From: Chromatiales bacterium
Lineage (GTDB): Bacteria > Pseudomonadota > Gammaproteobacteria > Thiohalomonadales > Thiohalomonadaceae
DNA: 5,383 bases
NCBI GenBank assembly: GCA_029864785.1
Contig: JAOTST010000134.1
Location: 1-5,383 of the forward strand
Reading direction: 5' to 3'
This document shows positions 1 through 5,383 of the stretch, piece after piece. The stretch's first letter is position 1. Each line of letters starts with the position of its first letter. Under the pieces are notes generated by a model, which made no database searches, was not told where the DNA came from, and saw only the letters and a list, made by a program, of their open reading frames with translations. Both the position numbers and the translations under genes were made by a program.

Positions 1-334
1 CTTCACGATGAGCAATGATTTCAGCTTTGCCATCGATAATAATTGATCTAAAAAATGCACTGGCGGGGCAAGCTAACTCCTCTGTACTACTGAAATAGGA
101 GGGGATGATTGTTGAGTCTGTGGTTACATTGAAGGAGACGTTATTGTTCTCCTTGAGTAGACGCATTTTTTTGCCTTTTGGTGAACCGTGAAAATAGATA
201 GAACCATCTAAATAGACAAAGTTTACCGGAACAGCGTAGGGCTTTTTGCCGCATAGCGCGAGAACACCATACTCTGCACTGTTGAGCATTTCACTGATAA
301 GATTTTTGTCAGTGATTTTAAATATTTTTTTCAT
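1..334 (-). CDS. Pyridoxamine 5'-phosphate oxidase-like (FMN-binding split-barrel) protein, C-terminus missing
   Basis: Reading leftward from an ATG at 334, an open frame of 111 codons runs to the window edge without a stop, so the C-terminal part is outside. The protein starts MKKIFKITDKN, then shows an AEYGVLAL segment (residues 20-27), PYAVPVNFVY (32-41) and IYFHGSPKGKK (46-56). This pattern is typical of the Nim/Pyridox_ox_2 branch of the split-barrel flavoproteins, where the V-P-V-N-F-x-Y strand and the F-H-G-x-x-x-G-K-K loop help form the FMN site. Such proteins are usually about 150-160 residues, so roughly 40 are missing. Members bind FMN, or in related groups F420 or heme, and the substrate of most is unknown; a role as a small cytosolic flavin reductase is inference. 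An in-frame TAA a few codons upstream leaves this ATG as the natural start; the ribosome site is weak. It lies 40 bases after the GST stop on the same strand, so co-transcription is likely. Confidence 0.85.
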   Translation of the reverse strand, partial: MKKIFKITDKNLISEMLNSAEYGVLALCGKKPYAVPVNFVYLDGSIYFHGSPKGKKMRLLKENNNVSFNVTTDSTIIPSYFSSTEELACPASAFFRSIIIDGKAEIIAHRE

Positions 335-374
335 ATTGCATTTTAATCTTTAGAGTTACATCGTCATGCGGAGG
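335..374 (-). other. Short intergenic gap between GST and flavoprotein genes
   Basis: Forty bases separate the GST stop (TAG) from the downstream ATG. I see no hairpin followed by a T-run on the minus strand and no convincing promoter. This fits a two-gene transcript, though it does not prove one. Confidence 0.5.
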
Positions 375-1028
375 CTACTCGACGACCTCGCACTCCTCAA
401 TAAACTCTTTTTCTTCAATCCCTTCAGCGATCCACTCTTTCACAGATGGGTTGGATAAGATGGTATCCATATACGCTCTTTCGGTTTCACCAACTGAAGT
501 TCCATAGCTATTAAAGCGCAAAACGATGGGGGCATACATCGCATCGGCAATAGAGAAGGAACCAAATAGATAATCACCTGCATCGGCATGCTGCTCTCTG
601 CACTGTTTCCAAATCTCACATATGCGTTCGATATCGGTTTTTAGGTCAGATGTTATTTTGGTAAAAACCATCTTTTTGCGGCAATTCATATGCAGGTCAT
701 TTCTAATAGCGAAAAATCCAGAGTGCATCTCATGGCTAACTGAGCGGGCTAGGGCTCGAGATTCAATATCTTCGGGCCAACACAATTTTTCAGGGTAAAG
801 TTCCGAGATATATTCGCAAATTGCCAATGAATCCCAGACAGTTATACCCTCGCGGACAAAAGCGGGGACTTTTCCTGATGGCGAATGCTCTAAAATGGCC
901 TCTTCGCTTCCCTCAACATAGAGCGGGACTTTCGTCTCTTCGAAGGGGATCTTTTTTTCTTTCAAAAGCAGCCAAGGTCTGAGTGACCACGATGAATAAT
1001 TTTTGTTTCCGATGATGAGATGATTCAT
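375..1028 (-). CDS. Glutathione S-transferase family protein
   Basis: This complete 217-residue cytosolic protein has the length and two-domain plan of a glutathione S-transferase. The thioredoxin-like N-terminal domain (about 1-80) opens with LIIGNKNYSSWSLRPWLLL, a signature of a widespread bacterial GST subgroup. Ser12/Ser13 in NYSSWS sit where serine-type GSTs activate the glutathione thiol. KVPAF (53-57) carries the cis-proline, and the WDSLAICEYI segment (65-74) gives the Asp-Ser pair that binds the glutamyl part of glutathione. The all-helical C-terminal domain (about 88-217) contains LFGSFSIADAMYAP (154-167), with the Ser/Asp N-capping box common to the fold. The tail is acidic. The family conjugates or reduces electrophiles with glutathione; the substrate here cannot be read from sequence. 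The ATG at 1028 is preceded only by a weak AAGAA-type ribosome site. The gene is divergent from amiB and leads a probable two-gene unit with the flavin-binding gene downstream. Confidence 0.9.
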   Translation of the reverse strand: MNHLIIGNKNYSSWSLRPWLLLKEKKIPFEETKVPLYVEGSEEAILEHSPSGKVPAFVREGITVWDSLAICEYISELYPEKLCWPEDIESRALARSVSHEMHSGFFAIRNDLHMNCRKKMVFTKITSDLKTDIERICEIWKQCREQHADAGDYLFGSFSIADAMYAPIVLRFNSYGTSVGETERAYMDTILSNPSVKEWIAEGIEEKEFIEECEVVE

Positions 1029-1124
1029 TGTTTCTTGGTAGGTTCGGTAGTCTAAAAAAATACCAATTTACGTTTGTCGCTCTTGTGAAGCAAGCCAATT
1101 ATGTTGTTCGATCGTTTAGCGTTG

Positions 1125-1155
1125 TTGGCGGGGACATATTGGGATTTGATATAAT
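1125..1155 (+). promoter_or_regulatory. Possible extended -10 promoter reading toward amiB
   Basis: TGATATAAT at 1147-1155 is a full TATAAT box with a TG one base upstream, the extended -10 form that tolerates a poor -35. The best -35-like hexamer is TTGGCG at 1125-1130, but the 19-base spacing is longer than ideal. If used, it would give an amiB leader of about 250 bases. Chance occurrence in AT-rich DNA is quite possible. Confidence 0.3.
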
Positions 1156-1298
1156 GGCTGTTGATGTGATGTTGATTGTAAAATGGCTGCAAAAGGTGAA
1201 TAAGTGGTCAAAAAGAGCCCGCTCCCCATTTTGATTAGCTGAAAGGTGTTTTTGGGTCTGATATTTAGCGTTTATATTGGATATGTGACCAACAACCA

Positions 1299-1318
1299 TT
1301 GACTTTTTTCTTTATAAT
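1299..1318 (+). promoter_or_regulatory. Possible -10 box for amiB
   Basis: A perfect TATAAT lies at 1313-1318, which would start a transcript near 1325 and leave a leader of about 90 bases before amiB. A TTGACT at 1299-1304 looks like a -35 but is only 8 bases from this box; it would fit instead a poorer TATTAA at 1320-1325 with 15-base spacing. Neither arrangement is canonical, so the exact elements are uncertain although the location suits the amiB promoter. Confidence 0.35.
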
Positions 1319-1401
1319 GTATTAAGTTACGTCTATATCCTAAAATAAATAGAAAGAATGTCTCTTAACTTAGTGAAATTTAACGATCTTATTGAATTCT
1401 T

Positions 1402-1408
1402 GGAAGAG
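1402..1408 (+). promoter_or_regulatory. Ribosome binding site that decides the amiB start
   Basis: GGAAGAG ends 5 bases before the ATG at 1414, a normal spacing. The upstream in-frame GTG at 1408 overlaps the last base of this site and so would be a poor start. This favours ATG 1414 and a 437-residue product. Confidence 0.6.
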
Positions 1409-1413
1409 TGAAA

Positions 1414-2727
1414 ATGAGAAAATCGATGTTAAACAGAGCACTTTTTATCTTCATGTCGTTAGCTACGTTGGCGATAGGCAGTGTTCAGGCTCAGCAAAAC
1501 AAGCTCCTCGGCGTGCGCATATGGCCATCCCCAGATATGACTCGTCTAGTCTTCGATATATCCTCTCCGGTAGAGCACAAAGTCTTTAGCCTTTCAAAAC
1601 CCAATCGAATCGTGGTTGACCTGAAAAATGTGAAGAAGGGCTTTATCTCCAAGGGCATCGACTACTCTAAAGGTTATGTAAAACATATTCGTGCCGCAGC
1701 AAAGAATGGTGGCAGGAATGTACGCATTGTTCTTGATGTGAGTGAAAAAGTTAAACCACACAGCTATCTTCTTAAGCCGCATGGTAATTATGGGCATCGG
1801 TTGGTTGTGGAGCTTGAGCAGAAGGTAAAAAAACGGAGTGTTGTACGTACCGCTGCGCAATATACCAATCAGGCACGTGACATCGTGATTGCTATTGATG
1901 CTGGGCACGGCGGTGAAGATCCCGGAGCGATTGGCGCAAAACGAATTATGGAGAAGGATGTAGTGTTGGCTATCGCCACGAAACTGAAAAGGCTGGTTGA
2001 TAAGGAGCCCGGCATGCGCGGTGTTTTAACGCGTGAGGGTGACTACTTTATCCCCCTACGTAAACGTACCGCCATCGCCCGTAAGCACAAGGCTGATCTG
2101 TTTCTCTCTATCCATGCCGACTCATTTAAAGATGAGCGTGCCAAAGGGGCCTCGGTCTATACCCTCTCTTCGCGTGGAGCCACTAGTGAGCAGGCGCGTC
2201 TGTTGGCTCAAAAGGAGAATGAATCGGATTTGATCGGTGGTGTCACCATTGATGATAAAGATGATCAGCTCGCCTCGGTACTGCTGGATCTCTCTCAAGA
2301 CGCATCGATTGTGATGAGTAGTGAGGTTGCGATTGGTGTACTAAAGGGGTTGAAAAGGGTTGGCAAGTTGCACAAGCGCAAGGTTGAGCAAGCAGGATTC
2401 CGCGTGTTGAAATCACCCGACATGCCTTCGATCTTGATTGAAACCGCTTTTATCTCTAATCCGAAAGAGGCATATCGCCTTAAGTCTCCAAAACACCAGA
2501 GCAAGATGGCCGGTGCAATTATGGGGGGAGTCAAGAGCTACTTTAAACGGAATCCACCGCCTGGAACCAAGCTGGCCATGGTGCGTAAACATAAGATTGC
2601 TCGCGGAGAGACCCTTTCGACGATTGCCAGCAGTTATCAGGTATCGATGGCGAGCCTGAGATCGGCTAACTCTCTTAAAGGGAGCATGCTGCGAGTCGGA
2701 CAGGTTCTGGAAATTCCAGAGAGTTAG
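1414..2727 (+). CDS. amiB: N-acetylmuramoyl-L-alanine amidase AmiB (AMIN, amidase_3, LysM)
   Basis: This is a zinc amidase that cuts the bond between N-acetylmuramic acid and L-alanine in peptidoglycan, splitting septal wall at cell division. Numbering from ATG 1414 (437 residues), a Sec signal peptide comes first (basic MRKSMLNR, hydrophobic ALFIFMSLATLAIG, likely cleavage after VQA, residue 26), so the enzyme is periplasmic. The AMIN domain (about 30-135) is the septal/peptidoglycan targeting module. The amidase_3 domain (about 155-378) has the zinc ligands His165 in IDAGHGGEDPGA, Glu180 in MEKDVVLAIA and His234 in LSIHAD, and the catalytic Glu343 in ILIETAFISNP. The segment around 265-305 (DLIGG, DDKDDQLASVLLDLSQ) matches the family's autoinhibitory insertion, which in characterised relatives is opened by LytM-type activators such as EnvC or NlpD. 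A LysM domain (about 392-435, KIARGETLSTIASSY to LRVGQVLEIP) ends the protein. All key residues are intact. The symbol rests on its position just before mutL; by sequence alone AmiC is a close alternative. The upstream GTG at 1408 would add two residues. Confidence 0.94.
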   Translation: MRKSMLNRALFIFMSLATLAIGSVQAQQNKLLGVRIWPSPDMTRLVFDISSPVEHKVFSLSKPNRIVVDLKNVKKGFISKGIDYSKGYVKHIRAAAKNGGRNVRIVLDVSEKVKPHSYLLKPHGNYGHRLVVELEQKVKKRSVVRTAAQYTNQARDIVIAIDAGHGGEDPGAIGAKRIMEKDVVLAIATKLKRLVDKEPGMRGVLTREGDYFIPLRKRTAIARKHKADLFLSIHADSFKDERAKGASVYTLSSRGATSEQARLLAQKENESDLIGGVTIDDKDDQLASVLLDLSQDASIVMSSEVAIGVLKGLKRVGKLHKRKVEQAGFRVLKSPDMPSILIETAFISNPKEAYRLKSPKHQSKMAGAIMGGVKSYFKRNPPPGTKLAMVRKHKIARGETLSTIASSYQVSMASLRSANSLKGSMLRVGQVLEIPES

Positions 2728-2739
2728 TCCCATTTTTGC

Positions 2740-2767
2740 GATAATCTGAATAGATTTATCACTTTTT
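2740..2767 (+). terminator. Weak terminator-like hairpin after amiB
   Basis: GATAATCT (2740-2747) pairs with AGATTTATC (2752-2760), with one bulged T and a four-base loop; a five-T run follows at 2763-2767. The stem is AT-rich, so termination would be partial at best. The T-run overlaps the putative mutL -35 box. It may only attenuate read-through from amiB into mutL. Confidence 0.3.
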
Positions 2768-2795
2768 GATATGGCTTCGGGGATATTTCTATTAT
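2766..2795 (+). promoter_or_regulatory. Candidate sigma-70 promoter for mutL-miaA
   Basis: TTGATA (2766-2771, five of six matches to TTGACA) and TATTAT (2790-2795, five of six to TATAAT) are separated by 18 bases. The predicted start point is near 2802-2803, only three or four bases before the mutL ATG at 2806. No Shine-Dalgarno sequence lies at the usual distance before that ATG (the nearest GGGGAT is more than 20 bases away), consistent with an almost leaderless message. Confidence 0.5.
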
Positions 2796-2805
2796 CCTCT
2801 CTACT

Positions 2806-4518
2806 ATGTCATCTCCCTCACCACAATCGAACCCCGCTGTAAGACGAATCCGCCAACTTCCTGTTCAGCTTGCGAATCAGATCGCCGCAGGTGAGGTGAT
2901 CGAACGACCCGCCTCCGTGGTTAAGGAGTTGGTGGAAAATAGTATTGATGCCGGTTCGACTCAGATCGATATCGCCATTGAGCGAGGGGGAACACAGCTT
3001 ATTCAGATCAGTGATAACGGCCACGGTATCGCTACGGACGATCTGGTGATGGCGCTATCTCCTCACGCGACCAGTAAGGTCTATAACCTTGAGGAGCTTA
3101 ACCAGATCCTCTCACTGGGATTCAGAGGGGAAGCGCTGGCCAGTATCGCTTCGGTCTCCCGTACTAATTTGCAAAGTCGTCAGGCCGATTCACCGATGGG
3201 TTGGATGGTGACCGAATCGCTTGAGGCACCCCAACCTTGTGCGATACCTCCCGGTAGTCGCATTGTCGTCAGAGAGCTCTTTTTTAACACCCCCGGTCGT
3301 AAACGTTTTTTGCGCACTGAGCGCACTGAATTTTTGCAGATTGAGTCGATGGTTCGCCGTCTGGCATTGAGTCATTTTGATATTGGTTTTTCACTGGGAC
3401 ACAACGGTAAAAGCCTGTTTCATCTGCCAGTTGCAAAGACCGAAGAGCAGCAGTTGCAGCGTATTGGGCAGCTCTTTGGAAAGGCGTTTGTCGACTCTTC
3501 TTTGCAGGTAGAATTTGAAGCGGGGGGGATGCTTCTCTCTGGATGGGTAGGGACTCCGGACTACTCCATTAGCCAGAGTGATCGACAATACTTTTTTCTT
3601 AATGGACGCGGGATGCGCGATAAGGTGATTAGCCACGCTATCCGTCACGTCTATCAGGGTCATACACCCGAAGGAAGGTCGCCATCCTATCTGCTTAATC
3701 TAGAGATTGACCCTGAGCAGGTTGATGTCAATGTGCACCCGACCAAACAGGAGGTTCGCTTTCGACAGGGTCGGATGGTTCACGATTTTTTGACGACATC
3801 ACTGATGCGAGCATTTGAGGAGGGCGGTACAAATCTCTCCCACAAATTCCACTCGATGCCTGCGGAGAGTACCAAACTTTATAATACTGCAGAGGGGCGA
3901 TCACCTCAGCAAATTAATGAAGTTGCATCGGAGTATCAACGACCTCCAAATGGAGGGCGACAGACCACCTTCCATCGTTCCGGGGATGAGAGTTTCAGCG
4001 TCATTGCTGGTCGATATCTTCTATTCATTGTAAAGGGCGAACACTATCTGTGCGATCTGCCTTCGATCAGTCAGCGGGTAGTGGATGAGCATTTGGCTCA
4101 GTTAGATTCTGGTGAGGTTGAGATGTTGGCAAGTCAGCCGCTCCTCTTTCCAGAGATTATCTCTACTACTTCAGGAAAATTTATAGATATTAAAGAGAAG
4201 TTGGCGCAATTATCACGGTTTGGAATAACCCTTGAACCTCATGGAGAGCAAAAATTTATCTTGCGCAGCTTGCCGCTATTGTTGAGCAGTTCAAATCATC
4301 GACACTTTATTGAACAGCTTGTTAGTCAGTGGGACTCTGAGGTGAACCTCCATCAACTGATCAAACAGTCGGCTGCTTCGGCTGTTGTCGATGTTGAAGA
4401 TAAGCATCTGAAAGATAGTTGGCTAAAGCCTCTTGGTCTAAGCCGTGTTTCACAACTGGTTGCCGCTAAAGAGACAATAAAACTGGACGGTGATGCGTTA
4501 GAAGGACTGTTCAGATAG
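2806..4518 (+). CDS. mutL: DNA mismatch repair protein MutL (no endonuclease motif)
   Basis: MutL links MutS bound at a mismatch to downstream strand incision and unwinding. The 570-residue protein begins with a GHKL ATPase (about 15-225): motif [14 protein letters not shown] with catalytic Glu41 and Mg-binding Asn45 in [10 protein letters not shown], motif II SDNGHGI (69-75), and HATSKV plus the [11 protein letters not shown] lid region (87-114). The transducer domain follows (about 226-336), with [11 protein letters not shown] and [13 protein letters not shown], whose Lys314 matches the ATP-contacting lysine of E. coli MutL. A low-conservation linker spans about 340-392, shorter than in E. 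coli. The C-terminal dimerisation domain (about 393-570) contains QPLLFP (444-449), matching the beta-clamp-binding motif. The DQHAxxER metal site of nicking MutL proteins is absent: DLPSISQRV stands in its place. A MutH-type partner is therefore expected. ATG 2806 is the only usual start codon after an in-frame TGA at 2767; it gives about 12 residues more at the N-terminus than in E. coli and has no good ribosome site. The gene precedes miaA by four bases. Confidence 0.97.
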   Translation: MSSPSPQSNPAVRRIRQLPVQLANQIAAGEVIERPASVVKELVENSIDAGSTQIDIAIERGGTQLIQISDNGHGIATDDLVMALSPHATSKVYNLEELNQILSLGFRGEALASIASVSRTNLQSRQADSPMGWMVTESLEAPQPCAIPPGSRIVVRELFFNTPGRKRFLRTERTEFLQIESMVRRLALSHFDIGFSLGHNGKSLFHLPVAKTEEQQLQRIGQLFGKAFVDSSLQVEFEAGGMLLSGWVGTPDYSISQSDRQYFFLNGRGMRDKVISHAIRHVYQGHTPEGRSPSYLLNLEIDPEQVDVNVHPTKQEVRFRQGRMVHDFLTTSLMRAFEEGGTNLSHKFHSMPAESTKLYNTAEGRSPQQINEVASEYQRPPNGGRQTTFHRSGDESFSVIAGRYLLFIVKGEHYLCDLPSISQRVVDEHLAQLDSGEVEMLASQPLLFPEIISTTSGKFIDIKEKLAQLSRFGITLEPHGEQKFILRSLPLLLSSSNHRHFIEQLVSQWDSEVNLHQLIKQSAASAVVDVEDKHLKDSWLKPLGLSRVSQLVAAKETIKLDGDALEGLFR

Positions 4519-4522
4519 CTTT

Positions 4523-5383
4523 ATGGCCGACTGTAAAATTATTTTTCTGATGGGGCCTACCGCTTCGGGTAAAACCGAATCGGCGATGCGACTGGTTGAT
4601 GAATTGAATGGCGAGATTGTTAGCGTCGACTCGGCGATGGTCTATCGTGGTATGGATATCGGTACCGCTAAACCGGAACCGGAACTACTGGCGGAGTATC
4701 CTCACGCCCTGATCGACTTGATCGATCCGTTAGAGAGTTACTCTGCGGCGCAGTTTCGTACCGATGCATTGAGAGAGATTAGCGAGATTCAGGCGCGTGG
4801 GCACACACCCATTCTGGCGGGCGGCACCATGCTCTACTATCGTGCTCTGGAATATGGACTATCGCCATTACCCGAGGCCGATCCCGAGGTACGGCAGCGT
4901 CTTGAGCAGCAGGCAGAGGAGCTCGGTTGGGAGGCGATGCATCAACGGTTGGCAGAGGTTGATCCTGAATCGGCGGCACGTATTCATCCCAATGACCCAC
5001 AAAGGCTGCAACGTGCACTGGAGGTCTACGAGGTGAGTGGCAAGCCGATGAGTGAACTCTGGCAACAGGCCTCTGATCCGTTGGCAGAGAAGCCCTTAAA
5101 GATTGCTCTAGCACCAGCCGAGCGTTCAGTTTTGCACCAGAGAATTGAGCAGCGATTTGACCAAATGCTCAAACTGGGCTTTATTGATGAGGTGGAGAGA
5201 CTTTATGAACGGGGTGATCTACACGATTCACTCCCTTCAATTCGTTGTGTTGGATATCGTCAGGTATGGAACTATCTCGCTGGCGATTGGGATCGGGATA
5301 CGGCGAGAGAGAAGTCGATTATTGCCACACGGCAGCTTGCCAAGCGGCAGATGACGTGGCTTCGTTCAGAGCAAAATCTGAAC
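4523..5383 (+). CDS. miaA: tRNA dimethylallyltransferase MiaA, 3' end missing
   Basis: MiaA transfers a dimethylallyl group from dimethylallyl diphosphate to N6 of A37 in tRNAs that read codons starting with U; the product is then methylthiolated by MiaB. The frame is open for 287 codons from ATG 4523 to the last base, so about 20-30 C-terminal residues of a usual 310-320 lie outside. The P-loop is GPTASGKT (11-18). [18 protein letters not shown] (34-51) carries the general-base Asp36 and the tRNA/substrate contact segment. [11 protein letters not shown] follows (99-109), with Thr102 at the conserved threonine position. [14 protein letters not shown] is the insertion-domain exit signature, [10 protein letters not shown] (240-249) is conserved, and [12 protein letters not shown] near the end is the typical C-terminal arginine-rich stretch. 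No key residue seems altered. It begins four bases after the mutL stop without a clear Shine-Dalgarno at normal distance, so translational coupling to mutL is likely. In related genomes hfq comes next; it is not visible here. Confidence 0.96.
   Translation, partial: MADCKIIFLMGPTASGKTESAMRLVDELNGEIVSVDSAMVYRGMDIGTAKPEPELLAEYPHALIDLIDPLESYSAAQFRTDALREISEIQARGHTPILAGGTMLYYRALEYGLSPLPEADPEVRQRLEQQAEELGWEAMHQRLAEVDPESAARIHPNDPQRLQRALEVYEVSGKPMSELWQQASDPLAEKPLKIALAPAERSVLHQRIEQRFDQMLKLGFIDEVERLYERGDLHDSLPSIRCVGYRQVWNYLAGDWDRDTAREKSIIATRQLAKRQMTWLRSEQNLN

Larger units (their letters stand above)
1029..1413. other. Divergent intergenic region upstream of amiB and GST
   Basis: About 385 AT-rich bases lie between the GST and amiB start codons. 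The short frames here, up to about 68 codons on either strand, show no recognisable motif, have no good ribosome site and overlap one another, so I treat the stretch as non-coding. It contains two TATAAT boxes on the plus strand (1150-1155 and 1313-1318), short imperfect direct repeats (AATGGCTG at 1153 and 1182; GCTG..AAAGGTG near 1186 and 1238), and a separated inverted pair TAAGTTA/TAACTTA (1323-1329 and 1366-1372). tsaE, the usual gene before amiB in this gene order, is not present in it. No convincing promoter for the leftward GST gene could be picked out by eye. Confidence 0.6.

Noticed and set aside
1210..1224. GC-rich inverted repeat GAGCCCGCTC next to an A-run (a leftward terminator-like signal)
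   Set aside because: The perfect stem is four bases with only a two-base loop, and no leftward gene ends here. It is too small to call.
1028..1299. Short open frames on both strands in the divergent region (1028-1234 plus, 1099-1299 minus)
   Set aside because: They overlap on opposite strands, have no proper ribosome site, no recognisable motif and no credible domain or membrane pattern. They look like chance frames in non-coding DNA.
1323..1372. Inverted pair TAAGTTA/TAACTTA and a second pair AAGAAT/ATTCTT in the amiB leader as a riboswitch or structured leader
   Set aside because: Arms of six or seven AT-rich bases separated by about 36 bases are expected by chance, and no known riboswitch core is visible.
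1408..1413. GTG at 1408 as the amiB start
   Set aside because: It overlaps the end of the GGAAGAG ribosome site, while the ATG at 1414 has correct spacing. The choice changes only two residues of the signal peptide.
4779..5354. Open frames inside miaA on both strands (4779-5114 minus, 4797-5036 plus, 5145-5354 plus)
   Set aside because: The region is fully explained by the MiaA frame with all family motifs intact. The other frames are shadows.
1..5383. CRISPR array, transposon, prophage, toxin-antitoxin or defence system
   Set aside because: I saw no spaced repeats, terminal inverted repeats, integrase or transposase motifs, or small paired genes. All long frames belong to well-known families.

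Overview
The window reads as chromosomal DNA of a gammaproteobacterium. The main evidence is the rightward order amiB-mutL-miaA, which is the gammaproteobacterial arrangement (usually tsaE-amiB-mutL-miaA-hfq). The protein sequences also support this: MutL resembles the Escherichia coli type, with no endonuclease motif and a QPLLFP-type clamp-binding motif. I cannot name a genus from the sequence.

Layout. Bases 1-1028 carry two leftward genes. One is a pyridoxamine-5'-phosphate-oxidase-like flavin/FMN-binding protein cut by the left edge (1-334). Just upstream of it is a complete glutathione S-transferase family protein (375-1028). Bases 1029-1413 are a non-coding, AT-rich divergent region holding candidate promoter elements and short repeats. 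From 1414 on, three rightward genes fill the window: amiB (periplasmic N-acetylmuramoyl-L-alanine amidase with AMIN, amidase_3 and LysM domains), mutL (DNA mismatch repair ATPase) and miaA (tRNA dimethylallyltransferase), which runs off the right edge about 20-30 codons before its expected end.

The rightward genes are unrelated in biochemistry (septal wall splitting, mismatch repair, tRNA A37 modification) but are a classic superoperon. mutL and miaA are 4 bases apart and probably co-transcribed. A 78-base gap between amiB and mutL carries a weak hairpin plus T-run and a good sigma-70-like promoter whose predicted start lies only a few bases before the mutL ATG. mutL-miaA may therefore be expressed from an almost leaderless mRNA as well as by read-through.

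I found no CRISPR array, mobile element, rRNA, tRNA or clearly novel multi-gene system. The most interesting points are the mutL start region, the absence of tsaE from its usual place before amiB, and a MutL that implies a MutH/Dam-type repair pathway.
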